DNA of 64,000 nucleotides from G963675935 sp963675935 (GCA_963675935.2 CAXXPV010000006.1:116162-180161), one strand, 5' to 3'; shown: positions 45,611 through 54,123, counted from the stretch's first letter. A program made the numbers and translations. The notes: generated by a model from the letters alone, not told the origin.

Positions 45611-46507
45611 GTGGGTTTTGATCTGACGGAAAAAGGTGTGCCCTCGGTCAACACCGCCACCTGCACCGGCTGCGGGCTCTGCGCCGAAATATGCGCCGAC
45701 CAAATGCTTTCGGTCGAAAACGGAAAAGCGAAAGTCGGCCCCGGCGAGTTCATGGGCTGCATCGCCTGCGGACATTGCGTGGCCGTCTGCCCGACCGGAA
45801 GCGTTTCGGTCGCCGGTCGCGGCATGACGCCCGACGACGCCTTTCCGTTGCCGCCGCTCGATGTGCGAGCCACGAGCGAGCAACTCGAAGCCTTGCTGGT
45901 CGCCCGGCGAAGCGTCCGAAGATTCACCCAGCAGGAAGTTGATCGCGCGACGCTCGACCGGATTTTGGCGGCCGCCTCGACCGCGCCGATGGGCATTCCG
46001 CCGAGCGACGTGGGCGTGTTGGTCTTTCACGGCCGCGAAAAAGTGCAACAGTTCGCCGCCGACGCCTGCGCGGCCTTCGGAGGCATGGCCTGGTTCTTCC
46101 ATCCCATTACGCTCGCGCTCATGCGCCCGCTGTTGGGCCGAGAAGGCTACGTGGCGATACGCGATTTCGTCCGGCCGCTGCTGAAGACTTTGCAGGAAGC
46201 GCGAGGCAAGGGCATGGACGCTTTCACCTATGACGCCCCGGCCGCGCTGCTCTTCCACCACGGCCCGATGTCGGACGACGCCGATTGCCACATCGCCGCG
46301 ACATACGCCATGATTGCCACCGAATCGCTCGGGCTGGGCTCTTGCATGTTGGGCACGACCGCCGGCTTGAATCATGCGAAGGCGTTCAAGGCGAAGTACG
46401 GCATTCCGCCGAAGAACAAGATCGGGCTGGGGCTTGTCATCGGCCATCCGGCCGTGAAGTTTCACCGCGGCCTGCGCCGCCGGCTGGCGTCGGTCGCGTT
46501 CGCTTGA
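45611..46507 (+). CDS. Nitroreductase-family protein with N-terminal 2[4Fe-4S] ferredoxin domain
   Basis: The 298-residue protein has a ferredoxin part at 1-70 with two full cluster motifs (CTGCGLCAEIC and CIACGHCVAVCPTG), then a flavin-binding nitroreductase part: ARRSVRRFTQQEVDRATLD for the FMN-phosphate-binding Arg/Ser, and MIATESLGLGSCMLGTTAG near the end. Such ferredoxin-nitroreductase fusions occur in anaerobes and facultative bacteria, where electrons pass from the clusters to FMN to reduce nitro or quinone-like compounds; the true substrate is unknown. GTG 45611 has AAGGAG 7 bases upstream. It stands alone. Confidence 0.9.
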   Translation: MGFDLTEKGVPSVNTATCTGCGLCAEICADQMLSVENGKAKVGPGEFMGCIACGHCVAVCPTGSVSVAGRGMTPDDAFPLPPLDVRATSEQLEALLVARRSVRRFTQQEVDRATLDRILAAASTAPMGIPPSDVGVLVFHGREKVQQFAADACAAFGGMAWFFHPITLALMRPLLGREGYVAIRDFVRPLLKTLQEARGKGMDAFTYDAPAALLFHHGPMSDDADCHIAATYAMIATESLGLGSCMLGTTAGLNHAKAFKAKYGIPPKNKIGLGLVIGHPAVKFHRGLRRRLASVAFA

Positions 46508-46812
46508 TATTCCGGCTTGAAACCGTCGCAGGTGAAGAAGTGATCTCGTTGCGGTTGGTGCAGTGTTAGTTGGCAAGACCCCTCCAGAGGTCGATGCTTT
46601 TTTTAAGGCGTTGGAAAAACATATTTTCGATCGCGCCGGCGTAAAACCTGATTCCTGAGTGGCCATGATAAGGGAGCCTCTCTGATTACGACACACATGG
46701 CGACTGATAATCTGTGATGCTCCTTTCTTAGTCCCCGCCCGTCAAAAAACGCCACAGAGGGCGTTCCCTACAGGCAGAAAACATTAGAGCCTTGCGTGCA
46801 GGAAATCGCCGC
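46508..46812. other. Intergenic region with a possible gene remnant
   Basis: No full gene. A short open stretch from GTG 46563 to the stop at about 46658 reads LVGKTPPEVDAFFKALEKHI and continues with DRAGVKPDS; it looks protein-like but has no ribosome-binding site and may be a remnant. A small AACGCC/GGCGTT hairpin lies at 46748-46765. Confidence 0.4.
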
Positions 46813-47328
46813 ATGCGGTTTTTCGACCATTCCGAAGCGTGTCCACACTGCGGCGAGCCGATCAAGCTCCGTTCGTTTCGCCCGCCGGCGACTTGGTGTC
46901 CGCACTGCGACAAACCGCTCGACCCCGATGCGCCCGACCGGCCCTTCGGCTGTCTGGCGTGCCTCGTGCTTTGCGTGGTGGCGGGGGCGCTGCCCGGCTA
47001 TGTGGGATTCCTGCTGGGCGGGCTGCTTGGCGAGGCGATCAACGATCCGCTCATGCCGTTTCGATTGGCCTTTCTGGCCGGCGGCGACGGTTTGGGTTTC
47101 GCGTGCCTCTTTTATTGGCGAATCGTGGGCGGCGCGCAGGCCAAAACCGTTCTGGCTCCGATTTCAGTGTTTCTCGCTTTTACTCTGGTCGGAATCAAGT
47201 CTACCGCCGATCTTGGCATGGTTGGGTGTTGTATTTGCGGAATTACGAACGGCGTCTTTGGAACGGTTGTCGCCATGTTGACGTTGCCGCCAAAAGATAG
47301 CAAGTCCAACGAGCCGTTGTGCCTGTAG
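46813..47328 (+). CDS. Zinc-ribbon membrane protein of unknown function
   Basis: The 171-residue protein starts at ATG 46813 (AGGA upstream). Two CPHCGEP/CPHCDKP knuckles (about residues 10-40) form a zinc ribbon; three to four hydrophobic segments follow (CLACLVLCVVAGALPGYVGFLLGG, the region around FACLFYWRIV, and the end TNGVFGTVVAMLTL). The ribbon would be cytoplasmic. I do not recognise a named family; comparable small ribbon-membrane proteins are common in planctomycetes. Confidence 0.7.
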   Translation: MRFFDHSEACPHCGEPIKLRSFRPPATWCPHCDKPLDPDAPDRPFGCLACLVLCVVAGALPGYVGFLLGGLLGEAINDPLMPFRLAFLAGGDGLGFACLFYWRIVGGAQAKTVLAPISVFLAFTLVGIKSTADLGMVGCCICGITNGVFGTVVAMLTLPPKDSKSNEPLCL

Positions 47329-47385
47329 GCGGCCAACTCCGCCTTTGTAGGCTCTCTGGTTGAGTCTGGAAAACAGATCGGGATG

Positions 47386-47394
47386 TGGTATAAT
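47386..47394 (+). promoter_or_regulatory. Extended -10 promoter of the MntA-HepT pair
   Basis: TGGTATAAT gives a perfect -10 box with the upstream TGn extension, 45 bp before the ATG at 47440. No good -35 box is present, as expected for an extended -10 promoter. Confidence 0.55.
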
Positions 47395-47439
47395 GCCTTC
47401 CGGTTCTCATCGGTTGTTTACGTTTAGGAGAGATATGCG

Positions 47440-47733
47440 ATGCAGACAGCCCTAACCGTCGCGGATGTACGGGAGATCGCATTGCCCATCCTCATACAGC
47501 ATGGCGTCACCAGGGCCGGCGTGTTTGGGTCGTGCGCCCGGGGCGAAATGACGCCCGGCAGCGATATTGACATCCTTGTGGAAATTCGGCAAGACATCAG
47601 CCTTTTGGATTTCGTCCGCATCAAGCAGGAAGTCGCCGAGGCGCTCGGCCAAGAGGTGGATCTCGTCGAGTACGACGCCCTCAAGCCGCGTTTGCGCGAG
47701 GAAATCTTGAGCGAGCAGGTGTCGATCCTATGA
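47440..47733 (+). CDS. mntA: MntA-type nucleotidyltransferase antitoxin
   Basis: The 97-residue protein has the minimal nucleotidyltransferase signature GVFGSCARGEMTPGSDIDILVE: the Gly-Ser loop and two metal-binding Asp residues, with a third Asp in EVDLVEYD. In characterised systems this antitoxin adds AMP units to a tyrosine of its HEPN toxin partner and so neutralises it. It overlaps the partner gene by 4 bases and shares the extended -10 promoter at 47386. Confidence 0.9.
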   Translation: MQTALTVADVREIALPILIQHGVTRAGVFGSCARGEMTPGSDIDILVEIRQDISLLDFVRIKQEVAEALGQEVDLVEYDALKPRLREEILSEQVSIL

Positions 47734-48095
47734 AGAGAGACGCACGGGTTCACATTGCCGATATTCTCGAATCCATCACCAGGATCGAGGAATATACCGC
47801 GGGAATCAGCCGAGAGAACTTTTTGCAGGCCATCCAAATTCAGGACGCCGTTCTCCGAAGATTGGAGATCATTGGCGAAGCGGTCAAGCATATTCCCCAG
47901 GAATTAAGGGCCTTGCATCCCGAGGTTGCATGGCGAGAGATTGCCGGCCTGCGCGATGTACTCATTCATGAATACTTCGGCGTGAAACCGGAACGGATAT
48001 GGAAGGTTGTCTCGAAGGACATTCCCGAGTTGAGACGTTTTCTTCAGCAAATTGCTCAAGACCTCGAGCGGCAGGGCGGCAATCTCGGCTCGTGA
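47730..48095 (+). CDS. hepT: HepT-like HEPN toxin (DUF86)
   Basis: The 121-residue helical protein has LRDVLIHEYFGV, an exact R-X4-H-X-Y motif, the RNase site of HepT toxins with the tyrosine that MntA modifies. LRRLEIIGEAVKHIPQEL is the usual DUF86 text before it. It acts as an RNase in the cytoplasm, held inactive by MntA. The ATG sits in the mntA stop (ATGA), so expression is coupled. Confidence 0.9.
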   Translation: MKRDARVHIADILESITRIEEYTAGISRENFLQAIQIQDAVLRRLEIIGEAVKHIPQELRALHPEVAWREIAGLRDVLIHEYFGVKPERIWKVVSKDIPELRRFLQQIAQDLERQGGNLGS

Positions 48096-48169
48096 CGTTC
48101 AAGGGGCTGGAACTGCCGTATACTAAATAGGGCAGACGCGAGAGTGCAATTGGAACATGAGGTTTGCAG

Positions 48170-48430
48170 ATGCCCGAAATCTCCCGGTTTTTCGGCGTTG
48201 TCGTGCAGATGTATTTTCGGGAACATGCTCCTCCGCATTTACATGCGGAATACCAAGGCCGAAAAGCAATACTGGATTTTCAAGGAAATGTTCTTCGGGG
48301 CAATCTTGGGTCAAGAACGGCATTGCGGTTGATGCGGGAATGGATCGACCAACATGCCGCCGCGCTCCAGCAAGACTGGGACTTGGCCCGAGCCGGCCGC
48401 GACCTTCAACCCATCGACCCTTTGGACTGA
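48170..48430 (+). CDS. DUF4160 domain protein
   Basis: The 86-residue protein matches DUF4160: MPEISRFFGVVVQMYFREHAPPHLHA (shortened here), with the conserved HxPPHLHAEY segment, then ALRLMREWIDQHAAALQQDW. ATG 48170 has GAGG 8 bases upstream and is better than the TTG at 48164. The family is usually followed by DUF2442, as here, and the pair is widely suspected to be a toxin-antitoxin-like module; its biochemistry is unknown. A TATACT box at 48119-48124 may be its -10. Confidence 0.85.
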   Translation: MPEISRFFGVVVQMYFREHAPPHLHAEYQGRKAILDFQGNVLRGNLGSRTALRLMREWIDQHAAALQQDWDLARAGRDLQPIDPLD

Positions 48431-48437
48431 GGCGAAT

Positions 48438-48707
48438 ATGTGGGACTTCAACGATGTGATTATGATCGAATATCAACGAGACTACGTTTTCCGGATTCGT
48501 TTCGACGACGGTTTGGAAGCGGATGTCGATTTTTCAGAATACCTCGACGCCGGGCCGGTCTTTGAGCCGCTGAAAGACGCGGCCTTTTTCCAACAGGCTC
48601 GCATCGAGTGCGGCACAATCGCCTGGCCCAATGGGGCCGACATCGCGCCTGAAACGCTTTATGAAAAGGTGTTGTGCGCCAGTAAATCGTGCCAACCGGT
48701 ATCGTAG
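48438..48707 (+). CDS. DUF2442 domain protein
   Basis: The 89-residue protein starts at ATG 48438 with TGAGG 5 bases upstream, overlapping the end of the preceding gene's stop region. VFRIRFDDGLEADVDFSEYL, GPVFEPLKDAAFFQQ and GTIAWPNGADIAPETLYEK are standard DUF2442 text. Its 7-bp spacing from the DUF4160 gene supports a two-gene unit. Exact function unknown. Confidence 0.87.
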   Translation: MWDFNDVIMIEYQRDYVFRIRFDDGLEADVDFSEYLDAGPVFEPLKDAAFFQQARIECGTIAWPNGADIAPETLYEKVLCASKSCQPVS

Positions 48708-48753
48708 GCGAAGCATTGTTCGGAGGAAAAAAAGAGCATATAAATAGTTGGAC

Positions 48754-49152
48754 TTATTTTCCTTTTTGTCCCAAATAGCCTGCGCTCGATTGAAAATACT
48801 TCCGACGCCGGGCGACCTGCTCCGCGCCGCCCTGGTGCGATTGCAGATCGGCCAGATTCGCCCGACAATAGCGGCAGCCGACCACTTCGATGTGAAAAGC
48901 GACGTATCGGGCGTGTTCCTCGGCCAACGTGCCCAATAGGAGACTGCCCAACTGCTCGCGAGTCGGGCAACTCAAACGCCGGTGACGCCATATCTCGCCC
49001 AGCGTATGCACGCCGCCGCCGCGCCGCGAATGGATCGACGCCAGCCGATGCGCCAGCGCGCGATCGTCGCGCACGGCCTTTTCGATCCGGGCCATTTCCT
49101 CCGGCGGCAACGCCTCGTCGAGATACGCTTCAAGCTCGGTGGGAGTGAACAT
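48754..49152 (-). CDS. Putative anti-sigma factor / zinc-finger-like protein
   Basis: The 132-residue protein has a helical N-terminus (ELEAYLDEALPPEEMARIEKAV) and a later HIEVVGCRYCRANLADLQS, which keeps the His-x3-Cys-x2-Cys spacing (H-x5-CxxC here) of zinc-binding anti-sigma domains in altered form. It lies 76 bp downstream of an ECF sigma factor gene on the same strand, the usual place for an anti-sigma factor. No membrane helix is present, so it would be a soluble anti-sigma factor. The assignment rests mainly on context. Confidence 0.5.
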   Translation of the reverse strand: MFTPTELEAYLDEALPPEEMARIEKAVRDDRALAHRLASIHSRRGGGVHTLGEIWRHRRLSCPTREQLGSLLLGTLAEEHARYVAFHIEVVGCRYCRANLADLQSHQGGAEQVARRRKYFQSSAGYLGQKGK

Positions 49153-49228
49153 GTTTTATACCAATCACAACCCGAATTAGCGCGTTGTCGCCCCGTGAAA
49201 AACGCGCTATTTCAATTTGGAAACCGTA

Positions 49229-49870
49229 TTATTTCTCGTACAACTCCGGGAAAACCTCTTCCGGCAGCCCTTGCGACCGGACCGCCGCGCGCAAACGCGC
49301 GATGAACTCGAACTTGTAGTTGGCCACCGTCTGCTCGGTAATGTCGAGCCGCGCCGCCACGTCCCGATTCGACCAGCCGCGTACGAAAAGCAGCTCGACG
49401 CATTCGAGCCGCTCCCATTGCCCTCGACGGCGGAAATGTTCGATCTGCTCGACGAGCGCCGCAGTCAGCGATTCCTCTTCGAGATGCCGGCGCTCGCCGC
49501 TCCGGGCGATGCTGCTGGCCGGCCGACCGCCACCCACCGGTTCCCACGCGCTTGGGCTGCTGCCCGAGGGAATCAGCGGCAGCACGGGCCGCCGGCCCTC
49601 ACGCCGGAGATAGTCGGTCAGCTTGTGAGCGGCGATCGAAAACAAGTATCCTTCAAGCGGACGTTGGCCGTCAAAGTTCGGCAGACTGGTCAGGAAGCCG
49701 ATGAACGTTTCTTGGACGAGGTCTTCGGCGGCCGAGCGGTCGCGGGTGCGGCTTTCGACGAAGGCCAGCAGCCGGCCCTCGAATCGGGCGATGAGATCGT
49801 TCCACGCCTCCGCGTCGCGCTGGCGGATGCGGCGAATCAGCAAGGCGTCGGCTTTGGGCGTGGAGGACAT
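49229..49870 (-). CDS. ECF-type RNA polymerase sigma factor
   Basis: The 213-residue protein has sigma region 2 (DAEAWNDLIARFEGRL, then AAEDLVQETFIGFLTSLPNF and GYLFSIAAHKLTDYLRR) and a region 4 helix-turn-helix (LLFVRGWSNRDVAARLDITEQTVANYKFEF, shown only in part). The linker between them is long and Gly/Ser/Arg-rich. It directs RNA polymerase to a small set of promoters, presumably under control of the protein encoded downstream. Start ATG 49870. Confidence 0.92.
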   Translation of the reverse strand: MSSTPKADALLIRRIRQRDAEAWNDLIARFEGRLLAFVESRTRDRSAAEDLVQETFIGFLTSLPNFDGQRPLEGYLFSIAAHKLTDYLRREGRRPVLPLIPSGSSPSAWEPVGGGRPASSIARSGERRHLEEESLTAALVEQIEHFRRRGQWERLECVELLFVRGWSNRDVAARLDITEQTVANYKFEFIARLRAAVRSQGLPEEVFPELYEK

Positions 49871-49941
49871 GTGGGGCTTAGGTCTTAGGGCTTCGGTCTT
49901 GGGGCTTGGGGCCTAAGACCCAAGCCCTAAAACCCTTTTCT
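49871..49941. repeat. TAGGTCTTGGG / CCCAAGACCTA inverted simple repeat
   Basis: Purine/pyrimidine-skewed text of CTTAGGTCTTAGGG type is followed by its complement GGCCTAAGACCCAAGCCCTAA, giving a foldback. The same motif in tandem form is at 54054-54123. Confidence 0.65.
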
Positions 49942-50922
49942 TTATGCCGCCGCCAACGCGGCGGCGACAACCACTCCCAGTATCGCCGTTGCCGCGGCGA
50001 ACCGCAAGCGGTTCCGATGCGCCCCGCCGGAGGCTAGATCGATTCGGAGATAGCCGTAGAACACCGCCAAGAGCAACAGGCAGGCCGTTAGGCCGACGCC
50101 CGCGAGCCAAAGCCGGCCGGCCACCACGCCGCGTTGATGCTCCTCGACGATGCGATCCTTCACACGGCTGTCAAACGCGAGCAGCGTGTGGAGCGACGTC
50201 ATGGGGCCGACCGAATGCTGCCGAACCTCTTCCCACTGGCCTTTCACGACGTTTTGCCGCAAGAAATCCATCGGCAGCGAAATGTTCGCCACGGACGAAT
50301 CGACCAGACATATCGCGGCGTAATGATTCACGGCTTTTTGCAATTCCTCGGGCAGTTTGGCGTCGCATTCCTGCCGAGTGGTGTAGGGTCCGACGACGGC
50401 GGTCATTTGGTAGGCGTCGCCGACCAATCGTTCGGGTGAGCCGACCCAAGCGGGCGCGTTTTTCGCCATCGCGGTTTTTGCGGGGGCCGTGCCCTTTTTC
50501 GCGGCGAGGTCTTTTTCCTCTTCGGCCAACGCGCGGCTCAAAGCATGGACCATCGCCCGCAACATGCCGACCGACCGCGAGGCGACGGCTTGGGAGTATT
50601 CGTCTTCGCCTTTTTCGGCCGTGGCGGCGGGGGCATGCGCGGCCGAGGCGGGCGACGGAACTTCCGCGGCGATGTCGGGCAAGTTCACTGTGGATTGTGC
50701 CGTTTGATGAACTGGACGCGACGGGGCGACAGGCTCGGAATAAGCGTTAAATCGCAAGAACGCAACAAGGATAAGAAGCATCACGACAATCAAACCGCCG
50801 ACACGCAGCACGGCAAGCGCCGCCGCGCGAGTCTTGGGATTCGCAAACAACGCAATGAACGCCGCCACGATGCCGAAGAATAGCAGGACGATCAAATAGT
50901 GTATCGGCGAAGGATTTCCCAT
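49942..50922 (-). CDS. Membrane protein of unknown function
   Basis: The 326-residue protein (ATG 50922, GGAGAG upstream) has two N-terminal membrane helices (YLIVLLFFGIVAAFIALF and VGGLIVVMLLILVAFLRF), a large Ala/Pro-rich soluble middle, and two C-terminal helices (LWLAGVGLTACLLLLAVFYG and AAATAILGVVVAAALAAA). The middle includes AYQMTAVVGPYTTRQECDAKLPEEL and HYAAICLVDSSVANISLPMDF. I know no function; it lies upstream of the ECF sigma gene on the same strand and downstream of the kinase, so a role in envelope signalling is possible. Confidence 0.72.
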   Translation of the reverse strand: MGNPSPIHYLIVLLFFGIVAAFIALFANPKTRAAALAVLRVGGLIVVMLLILVAFLRFNAYSEPVAPSRPVHQTAQSTVNLPDIAAEVPSPASAAHAPAATAEKGEDEYSQAVASRSVGMLRAMVHALSRALAEEEKDLAAKKGTAPAKTAMAKNAPAWVGSPERLVGDAYQMTAVVGPYTTRQECDAKLPEELQKAVNHYAAICLVDSSVANISLPMDFLRQNVVKGQWEEVRQHSVGPMTSLHTLLAFDSRVKDRIVEEHQRGVVAGRLWLAGVGLTACLLLLAVFYGYLRIDLASGGAHRNRLRFAAATAILGVVVAAALAAA

Positions 50923-50992
50923 TACCATTCTCTCCACGCCAATGTTCGTTCGCTTCGCTTATTGACTGTCGGAAGACAAAAGTCGGTCAATC

Positions 50993-51074
50993 CAATAGCC
51001 GGGGGCCAACGGCCCGCGGAATGTGTTCGACTTGCGGGGTTTTCGCTCCGCGGGCCGTTGGCACCCGGCTATTG
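50993..51074. repeat. 28-bp imperfect inverted repeat
   Basis: Arms 50993-51020 and 51047-51074 pair with one or two mismatches; they start CAATAGCCGGGGGCC and end GGCACCCGGCTATTG. Same family as 29036-29143, located after the kinase gene stop. Confidence 0.7.
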
Positions 51075-51105
51075 ACCATTGTTCACGACACTCTCAATCC
51101 GTCGC

Positions 51106-53058
51106 TCACCATTTCCTTCGCGCACTTCGCCGCCACGGGGCGGCCAACTGCACGGCGACCGACATCGTGCCGGCGACCATCGGCAGCCACGGCTGCGGAA
51201 ATTGCCACACTTGCGCCACCAACGCCGCCACCAAAACGCTCACCACCAAACTCCACACGCTCAGCCGCGCGGGCCGCATCGGCTCGGCCTGACGCCACCA
51301 CCGCATCGCCAGAAAAAGCGTTCCGAAACACGCGGCGTAGGCCATCAAAAGCGGCTGGCCGTCGAAGGCGTAAAAGTTCGGCGGCAGCCGGTAGCCAATG
51401 GCCTTGGGGTATCCGGCAACGGACGGCAACTGAACGAAAAACACTTGTGCCAGCCCGAAGGCCGTCGCGCCGAGGGCCAGCCCAACAGCCATCAGGAGGA
51501 ATCGCCGCAACATCGGGTCGCCGCGCGGAGAGACTTCCCAAAACTTCGACACGATGAGCACCGCCCAGGTTCCGGCCAGGCTGACGAGGACGAGCCACGC
51601 GAATTGCTCCGGCCGGGGACTGTTCGCGGCGTCGGTCCGATAGCTCTCGACCAACACCATGACCACCGACATCGCCGCGACGGCCAGCGAGCCGGTCAAC
51701 ATCGAGCCGAGCAGTTGGGCCAATCGTTCGCGTGGCGACGCGACCAAATGCGCCGGCAGCGGTTTTTCGCCATAGCGAGGCCACACGCGCGGCTGTGGGG
51801 ACAAACCGGCGAGCTGCGGCGGCGCATTCACCGGCGCCGGTTCGACGCGCGCCGGAAACATCACGCCGCGAACGATTCGATAGCCGCCGTAACCAACGAA
51901 GATCGACCCGCCGACAAAAATCAACAACATCGCGGGCAGCAGCAAAATCCACGGCAAAGCAATATGCGCCATCACCACCAGCACGATCAGCGCAACGCCC
52001 AGCAGCGACATTTTCAGCCCGATCTTGTCCGGGCGGCCTTCACGCCAAGACAAAATATTCTTGTGCCAAGAAGAAGGTTTAGCGGCCGGCGCGCCGTCGG
52101 TCGCTATGCAATTGGCATCGACTTTTCGAGAGTCGCCAAACGGTTCCACGTGGAGCATTGGGCTGCTGAACATCGCGCCGCCGCTCGACAAACCGTTTTG
52201 GGCCATTGGCGTAGGCAGAGCAGCCATCATCTCCGACGCCGAACGATAGCGCAACTCGGGGTCTTTTTCCAACGCACGGGCAATGACCCCGCGATACGGC
52301 TCGGCGATCATCGAAACGTCGGGCCGCGCGGTGAGATGCTTCATCAGCACTTCGCCGACGCTCTCGCCCTCGAAGGGCACGCGGCCGGTCAGCAGTTCGT
52401 AAAGAATGACGCCCAACGCGTAAACGTCAAGTTCCTTGCCATAGCGGCCGTTGGCCACTTCGGGCGCCATGTAGTGGACCGTGCCGACGCTCTCGGTGTG
52501 TCCGCTGCGCCGGCTGCACGAGATGAATTTCGAGAGGCCGTAGTCGCCGACCTTCACGACGCCTTCGTCGCGGAAGATGTTGCCCGGCTTCAGATCGCGG
52601 TGAACGATGCCGCGGTCGTGCAAGTAGGCCACGCCGGCGCCGACGCCGTGGATCCACCACAACGCCTCTTGCGGCGGCAAGCCCGAGGGACGGTCGGCCA
52701 AAACAACTTCGAGGCTGGGATCGGCCACGTATTCCATAACCACCCAGGTGTCGCCGTGTTCGTCCTGGCGGATGTCGTAGAGGTCGATCAGGTTGGGATG
52801 TTTTAGATTGAGGCACTGGCGGATGCCGCGCAGTTCGACGTCGAGATTTCGGCGGATGAGTTTTAGGGCGACGTCTTTGCCGGCGTCGCTGGTGGCGTAA
52901 TAGATTTCGCCGAACCCGCCCTGGCCCACGCCGCGGCGGATGGTGTAGCCGGCCAAGGGACGCGTACCGCTGGCATACAAGAACCGCCCGGCCGGCGACG
53001 GCGGCGTCGCAGGCTGCCCGGTTGGATGTGGCAGCGTGTTGAATTCGTGCGGTTCCAA
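51106..53058 (-). CDS. Membrane-anchored Hanks-type Ser/Thr protein kinase
   Basis: The 650-residue protein has a kinase domain at about 37-290: glycine loop GVGQGGFGEIYY, Lys66 in VALKLIRR, HRDLKPGN at 153-160, DYG at 172-174 in place of DFG, and YMAPEVANGRYG. About six hydrophobic segments follow a linker (such as MSLLGVALIVLVVMAHIALP, ILLLPAMLLIFVGGSIFVGY), so the kinase is cytoplasmic and the C-terminal half is in the membrane. No PASTA or other sensor domain is seen. The adjacent FHA-domain gene is a likely partner, since FHA domains bind phosphothreonine. Confidence 0.93.
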   Translation of the reverse strand: MEPHEFNTLPHPTGQPATPPSPAGRFLYASGTRPLAGYTIRRGVGQGGFGEIYYATSDAGKDVALKLIRRNLDVELRGIRQCLNLKHPNLIDLYDIRQDEHGDTWVVMEYVADPSLEVVLADRPSGLPPQEALWWIHGVGAGVAYLHDRGIVHRDLKPGNIFRDEGVVKVGDYGLSKFISCSRRSGHTESVGTVHYMAPEVANGRYGKELDVYALGVILYELLTGRVPFEGESVGEVLMKHLTARPDVSMIAEPYRGVIARALEKDPELRYRSASEMMAALPTPMAQNGLSSGGAMFSSPMLHVEPFGDSRKVDANCIATDGAPAAKPSSWHKNILSWREGRPDKIGLKMSLLGVALIVLVVMAHIALPWILLLPAMLLIFVGGSIFVGYGGYRIVRGVMFPARVEPAPVNAPPQLAGLSPQPRVWPRYGEKPLPAHLVASPRERLAQLLGSMLTGSLAVAAMSVVMVLVESYRTDAANSPRPEQFAWLVLVSLAGTWAVLIVSKFWEVSPRGDPMLRRFLLMAVGLALGATAFGLAQVFFVQLPSVAGYPKAIGYRLPPNFYAFDGQPLLMAYAACFGTLFLAMRWWRQAEPMRPARLSVWSLVVSVLVAALVAQVWQFPQPWLPMVAGTMSVAVQLAAPWRRSARRKW

Positions 53059-53150
53059 GGCGGTTTACCTGTTGGGTTTCACGGCGTCCATTATACCAAG
53101 CATTGGGGGAAACGGGTACTTCCTACGCCAGCAGAACTGCAAAGTCCAGG

Positions 53151-53245
53151 AAACCGTCATTCTGAGCGCAGCGAAGAATCTCCGTGTTATCGCGTAAGTT
53201 CGCTCGGGCCAACGAGATTCTTCGCTGCGCTCAGAATGACGGTTT
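53151..53245. repeat. 32-bp perfect inverted repeat between kinase and FHA genes
   Basis: Arms 53151-53182 and 53214-53245 are exact reverse complements with a 31-base loop; the core is TCTGAGCGCAGCGAAGAATC. Outside it, CTGCAAAGTC (53137-53146) pairs with GACTTTGCAG (53268-53277), and TTCCTACGCCAGC occurs twice in direct orientation (about 53120 and 53286). Confidence 0.8.
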
Positions 53246-53288
53246 TTCCCATCTATCCCCAAAATGCGACTTTGCAGTCCTCCTGTTC

Positions 53289-53960
53289 CTACGCCAGCCA
53301 CTCGATGTTGAACGAAAAGCCGTCGCCCTCGACGCGGCAGTTTTGATTTTTGGTTTTGGCTGCGGGTTTGGCGATTCGCCCGTCGCCGGCGCACCGGCGG
53401 CCGTCGATCTGGAAATTGCCCGACGTGCGGCAGTGCAATTCGCCCTCGCGTCGATACAAAATCACCTCCCGCGGCCAATCGCGGCAGACGACGTGGCTAT
53501 CGGGTTTCGGCCCCAACACACAGGTATCAGCCATCAGCAGCACGGCGTCGGACGACGGCTGCGTTCGGTGTCGGCTTGCAAAATCAAGCCGGGCTGTGCC
53601 GCTCAGGGCGTGCGGCCGGCGAAACAACAGCCGCACCGAATCGCCCAGCTCGATGCGGCTGCCGTCGGGCAGCCAGTCGTAATCGGCGACCGGACGGCCT
53701 CCGAGGCAAACTTCCCGCAGAGCCTGGATCAAATAGCCTTCGCCATCGCGGCAAATTCGGGCGTGGCGGCACGACAGATCGCCCAGCAGCGGAACGTCGG
53801 CCGTCGCCCGGCTGTCGGGTTGGCCCAAGACGACTTCGTCGCCCAGGCAAACCCAATAGCCGCCGACCGCGTCGATCCACAGCATGAACCGCTCGGGATG
53901 TCGTTGGCCGCCGAGTTCCATGGGAACGTGCTTCAGGAGTGTGTCGAGCAATGGGAACAT
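53289..53960 (-). CDS. FHA domain-containing protein
   Basis: The 223-residue protein carries an N-terminal FHA-like domain: EVVLGQPDSRATADVPLLGDLSCRHARI (Gly-Arg-like start, then the Ser/His of SxxH), YLIQALREVCLGGRPV and LPDGSRIELGDSVRLLFRRP. A second strand-rich region, TCVLGPKPDSHVVCRDWPREV, looks like a degenerate repeat of the same fold. FHA domains bind phosphothreonine peptides, so the product probably reads the output of the neighbouring kinase (inference). It is cytosolic, with no membrane helix. Confidence 0.8.
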   Translation of the reverse strand: MFPLLDTLLKHVPMELGGQRHPERFMLWIDAVGGYWVCLGDEVVLGQPDSRATADVPLLGDLSCRHARICRDGEGYLIQALREVCLGGRPVADYDWLPDGSRIELGDSVRLLFRRPHALSGTARLDFASRHRTQPSSDAVLLMADTCVLGPKPDSHVVCRDWPREVILYRREGELHCRTSGNFQIDGRRCAGDGRIAKPAAKTKNQNCRVEGDGFSFNIEWLA

Positions 53961-54053
53961 GATAGCAGGGGCTGGGGACCGGGGGCTAGGGGCTGGATTC
54001 GGGGCTTTGGCCTTAGGTCTTGGGGTTTCGGGCTTTGCTTCTCAAGTCCTAAG

Positions 54054-54123
54054 ACCCAAGACCCAAGACCCAAGACCCAAGACCCAAGACCCAAGTCCCA
54101 AGACCCAAGACCCAAGACCCAAG
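54054..54123. repeat. 7-bp tandem repeat, 10 copies
   Basis: Ten consecutive ACCCAAG units (one reads TCCCAAG, at 54096) fill 54054-54123. The flanking 53985-54050 holds degenerate complementary copies (CTTAGGTCTTGGGG). It lies just after the stop of the coiled-coil gene (minus strand) and before the FHA gene. Confidence 0.9.

Noticed and set aside
46563..46658. Short frame reading LVGKTPPEVDAFFKALEKHI as a gene
   Set aside because: Only about 31 codons, no Shine-Dalgarno sequence and stops just upstream; kept only as a possible remnant in the gap description.
54054..54123. Possible CRISPR or iteron array
   Set aside because: A 7-bp tandem tract without spacers; no replication initiator or DnaA boxes nearby.
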